NCBI GenBank assembly: GCA_030528155.1
Contig: JAUMZL010000017.1
Coordinates: 1 to 51,000 of the forward strand
Length of the DNA stretch: 51,000 bases
Source: Aerococcus sp.
GTDB taxonomy: Bacteria > Bacillota > Bacilli > Lactobacillales > Aerococcaceae
Direction: 5' to 3'
The first letter of the stretch is position 1. The number at the start of each line of letters is the position of its first letter. A program made the translations under genes and the position numbers. A model generated the notes under the pieces. It was not told the origin of the DNA and ran no database searches. It saw only the letters and a program-made list of their open reading frames with translations. Positions 17,549-25,932 of the stretch are shown here, in pieces.

Positions 17549-20371
17549 TTATTTCTCGAGCAAGGGTTTGAGATAGTGTCCCGTGTAACTAGTAGCTACT
17601 TTTGCCACCTCTTCTGGCGTACCGGTAGCCACAATAGTTCCTCCACCATCTCCACCTTCTGGACCAAGATCGATCAAATAATCAGCCGATTTGATCACAT
17701 CTAAATTATGTTCAATCACGATAACGGTGTTCCCGTCATCAACTAAACGCTGCAAAACGCCGAGCAATCGCTTGATATCCTCCGCATGCAATCCCGTTGT
17801 CGGCTCATCGAGAATATAGAGTGTATTGCCAGTGGATACCCGTTGCAATTCACTGGCCAATTTCATTCGCTGTGCTTCCCCACCAGACAGAGTTGGTGCT
17901 GGCTGTCCTAATGTGACATAGCCCAGTCCAACATCATTGATTGCTTGTAGTTTACGGGCAATCTTTGGAATCGATTGGAAGAAAGACAGAGCCTCTTCCA
18001 CCCGCATATCAAGCACCTGAGCGATATTTTTTCCTTTGTAGTGAACTTCCAATGTTTCTGCATTGTAGCGCGTACCCCCACAGACCTCGCAAGGCACATA
18101 CACGTCTGGTAAAAAGTTCATTTCGACTTTGATGATGCCGTCACCTTTGCAATTTTCACAACGGCCGCCTTTGGTATTGAAACTGAAGCGCCCCTTGCTA
18201 TAACCACGAACCTTGGCTTCATTGGTCTGTGCGAATAATTCGCGAATATCGTCAAAGACACTCGTGTAGGTCGCTGGGTTACTGCGCGGTGTCCGCCCAA
18301 TTGGACTCTGATCAATATCGATGATCTTATCCAATTGACTGTACCCACTGACCTTGTCCACCTTACCCGGGACAACCTGAGCACGATTCAACGTTCTTAA
18401 CAAGGTCTTTTTAAGCACTTCATTGACTAACGAACTTTTCCCTGACCCGGAAACTCCGGTAACAACATCCAAGCGTCCGAGCGGAATATCTACATCAATT
18501 CCTTTAAGGTTATTTTGACGTGCACCAGCAACATGTAGCCAACCTTTGTCTTCATCGCGACGTGCGGTAGGAACATCAATTTTGCGCCGGCCACTCAGAT
18601 ATTGTCCAGTCAATGACGCTGGATTTTGAGCCACCTCTTCGGGAGTCCCCACAGCCTCCACTTCACCGCCGTGATCCCCTGCACCGGGACCCATGTCGAT
18701 CAAGTAATCGGCTGCGCGCATAGTGTCTTCGTCGTGTTCTACCACAATAACCGTGTTGCCCAGATCGCGCATCCGTTTGAGAGACTGAATCAAGCGATCG
18801 TTATCGCGCTGATGCAGTCCGATCGATGGTTCATCGAGAACATACATAATGCCGGATAAGTTAGAACCGATCTGTGTAGCCAAGCGAATCCGTTGCGCTT
18901 CCCCACCGGATAATGTTCCGGCAGAACGCTCTAAGGTGAGATAGTCCAATCCCACCTCATTCAAAAAGGAAATGCGTGCCTTAAGCTCTTCCATAATGGG
19001 TTGAGCAATCGCTTTGTCCTCTCCTGTCAACGCCAACGTCTGGAAGAATTTGGCGGCATGTTCTATGGACATAGCGGTGACATCGGCAATATCTTTGCCA
19101 GCAATCTTCACAGACAAGGCCTGCCGATTGAGCCGTTTTCCATGACAAACAGGACAAGGCAACTCTGCCATGTATTTTGACATGGTCTCCCGTACCATCT
19201 TACTGGTGGAGTTAAAGTAGCGCCGTTTCACATTGTTCAGCACTCCTTCATAAAGCATATCTTTGTCCTGAACATTGCCAAATTCATTCTCGTAATGGAA
19301 ATGGAAAGGCGTTTCACCGTTTCCTTCTAGTAATAATGCTTGTTGTTCTGAAGTGAGCGCTTCAAAAGGCACATCCATCGCAATCCCAAAAGATGTCGCT
19401 GCTTGTTCTAGCAGTTGCGGGTAATACGCGCTCCAAGACGAATTCCAAGGCGCAATGGCCCCTTCTTGTAACGTCTTTTTAGCATCAGGGACAACCAGCT
19501 CTGGATCGACTTCCATCTTGATCCCTAGTCCATCACATTCTGGACAGCTTCCATACGGCGCATTGAAGGAAAACAGGCGTGGTTCTAATTCTCCCACAGT
19601 GAATCCGCAATAAGGGCAAGAATAATGTTCCAAAAAGAGCATAGGCTCGCCACCAATCACATCAGCGAGGGCGTAGCCATCGGTTAAGCGCAAAGCTGTC
19701 TCCAAAGAGTCCGCCAACCGTGCGCGAATCCCTTCTTTGACTACTAAGCGGTCGACGATCACATCAATATCGTGTTTTTGATTCTTATTTAATTCTGGCA
19801 GTTCATCGATGTCATACATCTCACCGTCAATTCGTAACCGTACGTAGCCTTGCTTTTGCACTTTTTCCAGCAGTTTCTTGTGTTGTCCTTTTTTGCCATG
19901 AACGATGGGGGCCAAGATCTGAACCTTGGTGCGTTCCTCTAAAGCAAAGATTCGCTCGATCATCTGGTCGAGCGATTCACTCTTGATCGGTGTCCCATCA
20001 TTGGGGCAGATAGGATGCCCCGCTCTAGCGAATAATAGTCGCAAATAATCGTTGACTTCGGTAATCGTCCCCACCGTTGAACGAGGGTTACGGTTAGTGG
20101 TTTTCTGATCGATCGCAATTGCCGGACTCAATCCTTCGATACTATCCACATCGGCTTTCTTGACGTTACCTAGAAATTGCCGTGCAAACGACGACAGACT
20201 TTCCACATAACGACGTTGTCCTTCTGCATATAAGGTGTCGAAAGCTAACGAGCTCTTTCCTGAACCGGAGAGTCCCGTAATGACGACTAATTTATCACGC
20301 GGAATCGTGACATCAATATCTTTTAGATTGTGGGAGCGTGCTCCACGAACAACAATCTCATCCTTCACCAA
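17549..20371 (-). CDS. uvrA: Excinuclease ABC subunit A
   Basis: This 940-residue twin-ABC ATPase recognises DNA damage with UvrB. Walker [10 protein letters not shown] is at 33-41 and a second GVSGSGKSS in the C-terminal half. Two LSGGEAQR signatures are present. Zinc-binding cysteine pairs appear in CPYCGF...CPECDG and in CENCKGDG...CEVCGG. The start is TTG, or the GTG that follows it directly, with GAGGGATG upstream. uvrB and phoU, which I recall near this position in other lactobacilli, are absent between pstB and uvrA. A promoter with an SOS-like box lies upstream. Confidence 0.97.
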   Translation of the reverse strand: MVKDEIVVRGARSHNLKDIDVTIPRDKLVVITGLSGSGKSSLAFDTLYAEGQRRYVESLSSFARQFLGNVKKADVDSIEGLSPAIAIDQKTTNRNPRSTVGTITEVNDYLRLLFARAGHPICPNDGTPIKSESLDQMIERIFALEERTKVQILAPIVHGKKGQHKKLLEKVQKQGYVRLRIDGEMYDIDELPELNKNQKHDIDVIVDRLVVKEGIRARLADSLETALRLTDGYALADVIGGEPMLFLEHYSCPYCGFTVGELEPRLFSFNAPYGSCPECDGLGIKMEVDPELVVPDAKKTLQEGAIAPWNSSWSAYYPQLLEQAATSFGIAMDVPFEALTSEQQALLLEGNGETPFHFHYENEFGNVQDKDMLYEGVLNNVKRRYFNSTSKMVRETMSKYMAELPCPVCHGKRLNRQALSVKIAGKDIADVTAMSIEHAAKFFQTLALTGEDKAIAQPIMEELKARISFLNEVGLDYLTLERSAGTLSGGEAQRIRLATQIGSNLSGIMYVLDEPSIGLHQRDNDRLIQSLKRMRDLGNTVIVVEHDEDTMRAADYLIDMGPGAGDHGGEVEAVGTPEEVAQNPASLTGQYLSGRRKIDVPTARRDEDKGWLHVAGARQNNLKGIDVDIPLGRLDVVTGVSGSGKSSLVNEVLKKTLLRTLNRAQVVPGKVDKVSGYSQLDKIIDIDQSPIGRTPRSNPATYTSVFDDIRELFAQTNEAKVRGYSKGRFSFNTKGGRCENCKGDGIIKVEMNFLPDVYVPCEVCGGTRYNAETLEVHYKGKNIAQVLDMRVEEALSFFQSIPKIARKLQAINDVGLGYVTLGQPAPTLSGGEAQRMKLASELQRVSTGNTLYILDEPTTGLHAEDIKRLLGVLQRLVDDGNTVIVIEHNLDVIKSADYLIDLGPEGGDGGGTIVATGTPEEVAKVATSYTGHYLKPLLEK

Positions 20372-20503
20372 GACATCCCTCGACTTTCTTTATTGATTAT
20401 TTTTATCGTACTAGCCTTCAATAGCCTGTTTTACGCTGACTAGCACTCTCATATTTGATTCTTCTCAGTTTGAGTTCTTATTGGCTTTGGCCATGACTTT
20501 ATC

Positions 20504-20532
20504 ATCTTACTCATTACCTACCAAAAAAGCAA
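20504..20532 (-). promoter_or_regulatory. uvrA promoter
   Basis: On the minus strand TTGCTT (20532-20527) and TAAGAT (20509-20504) are separated by 17 bp, about 130 bp upstream of uvrA. Confidence 0.5.
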
Positions 20533-20542
20533 ACAAATGTTC
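20531..20542 (-). promoter_or_regulatory. Candidate LexA (SOS) box at the uvrA promoter
   Basis: GAACATTTGTTT on the minus strand matches the Firmicute core GAAC-RNRY-GTTY except at one R position, and overlaps the edge of the -35. uvrA is an SOS gene in Bacillus, which supports the call. Confidence 0.5.
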
Positions 20543-20554
20543 TCAATCTAATCA

Positions 20555-20581
20555 AAGAAAAAAGCCAAGTCGCCTTGGCCT
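20555..20581 (-). terminator. Terminator of the pst operon
   Basis: GCCAAG (20579-20574 on the minus strand) pairs with CTTGGC (20569-20564) around GCGA, followed by six T. Confidence 0.9.
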
Positions 20582-20594
20582 TTGTGATACGAAT

Positions 20595-21389
20595 TTAGCC
20601 GAAACGTCCTGCCACGTAATCGGCGGTTTGTTCTTCGCGCGGATCATTGAAGATTTGTTCGGTGCGTCCATATTCGATGATACGTGAATGGCCACCACCC
20701 AATTCTGGATCTGCGTAGAAGAAGGCAGTGTAGTCTGAGACACGCGCTGCTTGTTGCATATTGTGCGTAACAATAACGATGGTATAATCATCCTTCAGTT
20801 CGTGAATGAGATCCTCTACCTTCAAAGTGGAAATAGGGTCCAATGCACTCGTTGGTTCATCCATCAATAGGACGTCCGGTTTAACCGCCAGCGCGCGTGC
20901 AATGCAGATCCGCTGTTGTTGCCCACCGGAGAGCGCCAATGCACTCTTGTTGAGGTCATCTTTAACTTCATCCCAAATTGCTGCGCCTTTGAGTGATGTC
21001 TCCACTAATTGGTCGAGTGCTTCTTTGTCCTTGATCCCATGTGTACGTGGTCCATAGCAGATGTTGTCATAGATTGACATTGGAAATGGGTTGGGATGTT
21101 GGAAAACCATGCCGACGTGCTTGCGTAGTTCGTTGATATTAATCTCTTTTCTAAACAGATCTTCGCCTTCCAGTTCAACCTTACCAGTCACTTTGCAGCC
21201 TTCGACCAGATCATTCATTCGATTCAATGTCTTCAAGAACGTTGATTTTCCCGATCCAGATGGCCCGATCAAAGCTGTGACCTTTTGTTCATAGATATCA
21301 ATGTCGATCCCTTCGAGTGCTTTGAACTTGCCGTACCAGAGATCCATATTTTTCACTTCAAATTTGACATGTAAATTGGTTTCAGACAT
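20595..21389 (-). CDS. pstB: Phosphate ABC transporter ATP-binding protein
   Basis: This 264-residue ATPase powers the Pst high-affinity phosphate importer. Walker [10 protein letters not shown] is at 42-50, the Q-loop in VFQHPNPFP, the signature LSGGQQQR and Walker B VLLMDEP. The motif FQHPNPFP and the C-terminal [24 protein letters not shown] are PstB-typical. Its ATG overlaps the pstA stop by one base (TAATG). A single pstB is present, whereas many Firmicutes have pstB1 and pstB2. No phoU follows. Confidence 0.97.
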   Translation of the reverse strand: MSETNLHVKFEVKNMDLWYGKFKALEGIDIDIYEQKVTALIGPSGSGKSTFLKTLNRMNDLVEGCKVTGKVELEGEDLFRKEININELRKHVGMVFQHPNPFPMSIYDNICYGPRTHGIKDKEALDQLVETSLKGAAIWDEVKDDLNKSALALSGGQQQRICIARALAVKPDVLLMDEPTSALDPISTLKVEDLIHELKDDYTIVIVTHNMQQAARVSDYTAFFYADPELGGGHSRIIEYGRTEQIFNDPREEQTADYVAGRFG

Positions 21390-22207
21390 TAACGTTGTCC
21401 TCCTTTTGCCCCTAATTGGCGCGATAACCAGGTAGAAATGCTGTTGATCACAAAGACCATGACCAATAAGACAACTCCTGTTGCCATCGCTTCGTTGCGG
21501 TGTAACCCTTCACCTGATAAGACGTACATGTGCAATGCCAATGTTCGTCCCGAAGAGAATAAGCCGCTCGGTAATCCTGTTGATGTCCCTAAGGTATACA
21601 TCAATGCTGCCGTTTCCCCGATAATACGTCCAATCGCAAGAATGACCCCGGAGAGAATCCCCGGCATAGCCACGGGAAGCACGATTCGAAAAATCGTCCG
21701 TAATTTCCCTGCCCCTAGACCGTAACTCGCATGGCGTAGGGAATCATTAACAGCGAGTAACCCTTCTTCGGTATTGCGGATGATCAGTGGCAACACCATA
21801 ATCACCATTGTCAAAATCCCCGCTAACATGGAAAATTGGAAGCCAGCCGCAATAACAAACGCTAACATCCCAAAAAGGCCGTATACAATTGACGGCACCC
21901 CAGAAAGTGTGTCGGTCGCAATGCGAATAGCCGAAACCCATTTATTCCCCCGTCCAGCGTACTCCACAAGATAAAAACCTGCAAACACACCAAGTGGCAC
22001 CGCAATAATCAATGCCCCTAAAACAAGGTAGAGGGTCGTTAATAATGACGGCATCAATGATACATTATCCGTCGTGTAATGGAGGGAAAACAGATCCAAA
22101 GAGAGGTGTGGAATTCCATTAATCAGTACATACACTAAGATAAAGAGCAACCACCCAAACGTGAAAGCCGCAAATAAATAAGTTAAACCACGCAGTACTT
22201 TGTCCAT
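21389..22207 (-). CDS. pstA: Phosphate ABC transporter permease PstA
   Basis: This 272-residue inner-membrane permease has about six helices and the binding-protein-dependent transport fold. The coupling segment [31 protein letters not shown]-like region sits at about 155-188. With PstC it forms the translocation pore. Its start overlaps the pstC stop by one base (TAATG) with GGAGGG upstream. Confidence 0.95.
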   Translation of the reverse strand: MDKVLRGLTYLFAAFTFGWLLFILVYVLINGIPHLSLDLFSLHYTTDNVSLMPSLLTTLYLVLGALIIAVPLGVFAGFYLVEYAGRGNKWVSAIRIATDTLSGVPSIVYGLFGMLAFVIAAGFQFSMLAGILTMVIMVLPLIIRNTEEGLLAVNDSLRHASYGLGAGKLRTIFRIVLPVAMPGILSGVILAIGRIIGETAALMYTLGTSTGLPSGLFSSGRTLALHMYVLSGEGLHRNEAMATGVVLLVMVFVINSISTWLSRQLGAKGGQR

Positions 22208-23079
22208 TAGTGGTGCCCTCCCTTCGCATTCACATAGGCTAAGATGGCATTGATGGCTAAGATAATGATAAAGAGGATCGCACCGGTGGCAATCAATGCT
22301 TCACGATGAATCCCACCAGCATAAGCCATTTCCAACATGATGTTCGTTGTCATGGTGCGCACGCCTTGGAAGAGGCCGCGTGGGAAGATGGCCTGATTCC
22401 CAGCAACCATGATGACTGCCATGGTTTCACCAACTGCGCGTCCCAAACCAAGGATGATCGCTGCGATGATCCCTGAACGTGCGGCGGGCAACATAATCCG
22501 ATAGCACGTTCGGTCATGCGTCGCCCCCAGTCCTACCGATGCATTGTAGTAAGATTTCGGAACGGCACGCAATGAGGATTCTGAGGTTGTAATAATGGTT
22601 GGTAAAATCATAATCCCGAGCACCAATCCGGCGGTAAATACGCTCAGCCCCGGACTATGCATCCCGATCAGACGTGTAAATTGGCGCACAGCGGGTACCA
22701 AAACGACTAACCCGAAATACCCGTAAACAATGGAGGGAATCCCTGCCATCAAGTTAACGGCCGGTTTTAAAAAGCGATGCCATTTGGGTGGGCAATAGAA
22801 AGCCATGTACACGGCCGTAAAGATGCCGGCCGGTACACCGATCAGCATCGCCAATAAGGTCACATACAAAGACCCCACCAACATCGGTGCAATCCCAAAC
22901 GTTTCTTGGGTTGGTCGCCATTGCGTTCCAAATAGAAAATCGGTTAGCCCATACTTGGCTAAAAATGGAATCGAATTTGCAAAAATGAAGTAACAAATTG
23001 ATAGCAATGCCACAATAGAGATTACCGCACACGCAAAGAAGACCCATTTCATCACGGTTTCTAATTTATCATTTTGCAT
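22207..23079 (-). CDS. pstC: Phosphate ABC transporter permease PstC
   Basis: This 290-residue permease has six helices. The cytoplasmic coupling loop includes YYNASVGLGATHDRTCYRIMLPAARSG, followed by GRAVGETMAVIMVAGN, as expected for PstC. AGGGAG precedes the ATG. It starts 45 bp after the upstream pstS, and the four genes pstS-C-A-B form one operon behind a Pho-box promoter. Confidence 0.95.
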   Translation of the reverse strand: MQNDKLETVMKWVFFACAVISIVALLSICYFIFANSIPFLAKYGLTDFLFGTQWRPTQETFGIAPMLVGSLYVTLLAMLIGVPAGIFTAVYMAFYCPPKWHRFLKPAVNLMAGIPSIVYGYFGLVVLVPAVRQFTRLIGMHSPGLSVFTAGLVLGIMILPTIITTSESSLRAVPKSYYNASVGLGATHDRTCYRIMLPAARSGIIAAIILGLGRAVGETMAVIMVAGNQAIFPRGLFQGVRTMTTNIMLEMAYAGGIHREALIATGAILFIIILAINAILAYVNAKGGHH

Positions 23080-23124
23080 AGTTGTCTCCCTATCTCTAGT
23101 TTACCTATCTCAATGAGACAAGCT

Positions 23125-23994
23125 TTATTCCGCTCTGAGCTCTTCCCAATCACTGACTTTGCCCAGATAGATCTTCTGGAGTTCAGCACTGGTGATGTCA
23201 TTGCGGGCATTTTCTTTGTTTACGATGACAACAATGCCATCATTGGCAATAACAGTTTCCGTCAGGTCCTGTTCAGCATCCGTCAATTGACGGGAAGAAA
23301 TTCCAAAGTCCGAGCTACCTTGACGAGCAGCCTGAATCCCCGCGCTGGAGCCATTCTGAGTAATGTTGATACTTACCTTAGGATTGAGTTTTTGATAAGC
23401 TTCAGCCAAACTCTCCATCACCGGCCCCACCGACGTTGATCCTGAGATATTAATGTTACCGCTCAAGCCCTTTGCTTGATAAGACTGCTCTGCCTTAATC
23501 GGAACATACCCAGCATCGCGCACAATAGCCTGGCCATCCTTTGACTGGATAAAGGTGAGGAAATCTTTGGAGACTTCTGAGAGTGGGCGCGCTTTATTGG
23601 TGATCACGGTAAAGGGACGATAGAGTTTGTACGTCCCATTCAGCACATTCTCCTCGGTCGGTTCCACCTGATCGACATTCAACGGTTTGACGGTATCGTT
23701 GAGGGATCCTAACGAAATATACCCGATCGCTCCAGGATCCGTCGCCACCAATGTCATCACCTGATCCGTCCCATTTTGAACAATGGCCGCCAGTGTTGTT
23801 TGGTCCACGCCATCCTGGGTAATGCCTAACATTTCATTGAATGCTGCCCGTGTCCCCGAGCCTTCATCACGCGTCACTAAATCGATCGTGCCGGTAATTT
23901 CGTGGGGGGCAACAGGTTCCCCATTGCCGCAAGCAGCGAGAGCGAATGTCGCACCAACTGCACACATCACTCGGGCTATTTTCTTGATCATCAT
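23125..23994 (-). CDS. pstS: Phosphate-binding lipoprotein PstS (operon copy, permuted)
   Basis: This 289-residue lipoprotein has signal peptide and lipobox LAAC in the first 22 residues. Its domain order is unusual compared with E. coli PstS. The segment with TRDEGSGTRAAF, normally C-terminal, comes first. The segment with ISGSTSVGPVMESLAEAYQK and NGSSAGIQAA follows at about 180 on. From memory, streptococcal PstS1 has the same permuted order, so this is likely a lineage form, not a defect. The frame extends to 24057, but only the double ATG at 23994/23991 gives a proper signal peptide, and GGAAGG lies about 13 nt upstream. It is the first gene of pstS-C-A-B. Confidence 0.93.
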   Translation of the reverse strand: MMIKKIARVMCAVGATFALAACGNGEPVAPHEITGTIDLVTRDEGSGTRAAFNEMLGITQDGVDQTTLAAIVQNGTDQVMTLVATDPGAIGYISLGSLNDTVKPLNVDQVEPTEENVLNGTYKLYRPFTVITNKARPLSEVSKDFLTFIQSKDGQAIVRDAGYVPIKAEQSYQAKGLSGNINISGSTSVGPVMESLAEAYQKLNPKVSINITQNGSSAGIQAARQGSSDFGISSRQLTDAEQDLTETVIANDGIVVIVNKENARNDITSAELQKIYLGKVSDWEELRAE

Positions 23995-24135
23995 CTGAAA
24001 AGAAACATCCTTCCCCATTTTGCTTTTTTCATGACGGCTTGCACGCAACGTCATCATAAGGCATATGGCTATTTACATCTAGCAGTAAAGCACTCACTCC
24101 CTGAGAATAAAACCGCACTACACTAGCCCTTATGC

Positions 24136-24174
24136 TGTATCTATTGTAACGTTACTTTGTAAATTTTATGTAAA
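24136..24174 (-). promoter_or_regulatory. Pho-box promoter of pstS-pstC-pstA-pstB
   Basis: Two TTTACA hexamers (24174-24169 and 24163-24158 on the minus strand) repeat at exactly 11 bp, the PhoP-box spacing. TACAAT (24148-24143) lies 9 bp beyond the second. An alternative -10, GATACA, lies at 16 bp. The geometry equals that upstream of the second pstS. Confidence 0.75.
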
Positions 24175-24427
24175 AGCTGATCACTAAAAAGCACTTGAAT
24201 ATTAAATTTCTATAAATTTAGGTCAAGGATAGCAAACTTTGGCATAAATCGCAAAAACAAGAAAGCGCAACCATCACTGCTACCGCCTTGATCATTGTCA
24301 CCTGACAAGCAGAAATAATACTCATCAAATTACCCTCTTAGAATATCAAGAATGACAGCGATCTAAAACCCTTATTTATGCTTTTTCGTGATTAAATACA
24401 AAAAATCTATTTTCAGAGAAGAAGCTC

Positions 24428-24511
24428 AAATGCTCCCTGGCCTGGGGAAGGCCACTGTCTTTTACATTTCACTCGCGAGAGCAAGGCCAAAGACCGTGAG
24501 CACCCAGCATT
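24428..24511. ncRNA. Structured block with three-way-junction potential
   Basis: AAATGCT (24428-24434) pairs with AGCATTT (24505-24511). Inside lie a GGCCT/AGGCC hairpin (about 24439-24453) and a GTCTTT/AAAGAC stem (about 24457-24494). A further CCAGC/GCTGG hairpin overlaps the right side. It is GC-richer than its surroundings. The pairings are visible on either strand. I cannot assign an RNA family or direction. Confidence 0.3.
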
Positions 24512-24582
24512 TAGCTGGCGAAATCGTAGGAAAAGGTAGTCACCAGTTATTATCTCCTATAAACCACTCACAAAAATGATAA

Positions 24583-24618
24583 AAAAGGGGAAGCCACTAT
24601 AGCCAGCGATTCTCCCTA
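24583..24618 (-). terminator. Terminator-like hairpin in the inter-pstS gap
   Basis: On the minus strand GGGAGAA pairs with TTCCCC (one bulged A), followed by six T. It is downstream of the pstS terminator, so it may end read-through or an unannotated small RNA. Confidence 0.5.
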
Positions 24619-24744
24619 AACAGCAACTTACAATCTCTTTTGAGAAAATAGCCTTTGTTGTGCCCTCAAAATCACGTCATGTTATTTCCAAAAATTTGCA
24701 AAGGAAGGTTTCTGAAGTACCTGAGGTAAAAATTGTTGGTCATA

Positions 24745-24805
24745 AAAACAAAGCGGTGTGCTAGAAAGACAAGGGGATCTTCTGTCTTTATCTCTCACAC
24801 CACTC
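24745..24805 (-). terminator. Terminator of the stand-alone pstS
   Basis: GTGGTGTG pairs with CACACCGC (one wobble), with an inner AAGACA/TGTCTT stem, followed by TTTGTTTTTATG on the minus strand. Confidence 0.75.
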
Positions 24806-24837
24806 CACTTCTTTATTGATTGATCATACTCATCGAA

Positions 24838-25713
24838 CTACCAACTCGTTTTGTCGCCGAGGTAGATGGCTTTTAAATCGTCCATCTTAAGCTCTGTGGC
24901 TGAATTTTCTTTATTGACAATAACCGCTATCCCGTCATTAGCAATCACCGTTGCCTCTAGCTTGTCTTCTTCATCCTTGGCCAATGCTCGCGAGGCCATA
25001 CCAAAATCTGAACTTCCCTCACTGGCAGCTTGAATCCCGGCTCCTGAACCGTTTTGAGTAATATTAATTTTGACATTGGCATGTTGCTTTTGATAGGCCT
25101 CTGCCAATTTCTCCATGACCGGCCCAACAGAAGTGGATCCTGAAATATTCAACTGACCTTTAAGATCCTTACCTTGATAGTCTTCCTTCGCTGCAATCGG
25201 CACGTAACCCGCTTGTTTCACAATTTCCTGTCCTTGTTTGGAGAGAATGAATTGTTGAAAGTCTGTAGCTAGTTCAGACAGCGGCTGCCCTTTCTTATGA
25301 ACGAGGTTAAAGGGACGAGAGAGCGGATATTCTCCGCTAGCTACGGTTTCCTCACTTGGTGTTACGCCATCTACTTTTAAGGCTTTGACTGTGTCGTTCA
25401 AAGAGCCTAAGGAAATATACCCAATCGATTTAGGATCTTGTGCCACATATGCTAATACCTGATCCGTCCCATTCTGAACAATCGCACTAGACGTGGTGCC
25501 ATCACCTTGATCACTTTTTACTTTGGTAATCTCTGTAAAAGCTGCCCGCGTGCCTGAGCCTTCCTCACGCGTCACCACATTGATTGCCCCACCACTCGTC
25601 GCTGCCACGCTCGATCCATCCGTACTGTTCGCGGTAGCCTTGTCACTATTCCCACACCCAGCCAACACGAGTACGAGTGCCATGCTTAACATCCCCGATA
25701 GCCATTTTTTCAT
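24838..25713 (-). CDS. pstS: Phosphate-binding lipoprotein PstS (stand-alone copy, permuted)
   Basis: This 291-residue lipoprotein has lipobox LAGC in its first 20 residues, then a Ser/Thr/Ala linker. The TREEGSGTRAAF segment is at about 49-60. The ISGSTSVGPVMEKLAEAYQK segment starts at about 192, and NGSGAGIQAA follows. It has the same permuted order as the operon copy and resembles it over its length, so the two are paralogs. It ends at DKTSW, a few residues shorter than the other copy. It is monocistronic, with its own terminator and a very large Pho-box array. GAAAGGAAG precedes the ATG. Confidence 0.93.
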   Translation of the reverse strand: MKKWLSGMLSMALVLVLAGCGNSDKATANSTDGSSVAATSGGAINVVTREEGSGTRAAFTEITKVKSDQGDGTTSSAIVQNGTDQVLAYVAQDPKSIGYISLGSLNDTVKALKVDGVTPSEETVASGEYPLSRPFNLVHKKGQPLSELATDFQQFILSKQGQEIVKQAGYVPIAAKEDYQGKDLKGQLNISGSTSVGPVMEKLAEAYQKQHANVKINITQNGSGAGIQAASEGSSDFGMASRALAKDEEDKLEATVIANDGIAVIVNKENSATELKMDDLKAIYLGDKTSW

Positions 25714-25768
25714 GATCTTTGCTTCCTTTCTTGGTGAATCACTATCAACAAATCTCTTACCACTTTTT

Positions 25769-25861
25769 ATTGTAGGCAGAGATTGTAAATTGACGGTAAA
25801 GCTTCAATATGGAACTTGTAAATGTAAAATAGCGGTAAAGGTTTAATATCAAAGTTGTAAA
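25769..25861 (-). promoter_or_regulatory. Tandem Pho-box array and promoter of the stand-alone pstS
   Basis: On the minus strand eight hexamers occur as two abutting 39-bp modules, 25861-25823 and 25822-25784. Each reads TTTACA, then (G/C)ATATT, TTTACC and TTTACA, with 5-nt spacers (11-bp period). The -10 TACAAT (25774-25769) lies 9 bp after the last hexamer. Confidence 0.85.
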
Positions 25862-25880
25862 TAGGCCACGCTTCATACCA

Positions 25881-25925
25881 AAAAAACGCCACTGATGGAT
25901 GCTCTTCGAATTCCACAGTGGCGTT
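25881..25925 (-). terminator. Terminator after phoR
   Basis: AACGCCACTG (25925-25916 on the minus strand) pairs with CAGTGGCGTT (25894-25885) around a 21-nt loop, followed by more T. It insulates phoPR from the pstS promoter. Confidence 0.85.
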
Positions 25926-25932
25926 CATTGAT

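Larger units (their letters stand above)
23995..24837. other. Long gap between the two pstS genes
   Basis: No convincing gene lies here. It holds the pstS operon promoter (24136-24174), a structured block (24428-24511), a second terminator-like hairpin (24583-24618) and the terminator of the upstream pstS (24745-24805). A 49-63 codon plus-strand frame (24388-24579) lacks a good ribosome site and resembles nothing I know. Confidence 0.6.

Noticed and set aside
24388-24579. Possible 49-63 residue protein in the gap between pstS genes
   Set aside because: It has only a weak AGAAG upstream, no resemblance to any family I know, and the DNA shows RNA-like pairings. I leave it as non-coding.
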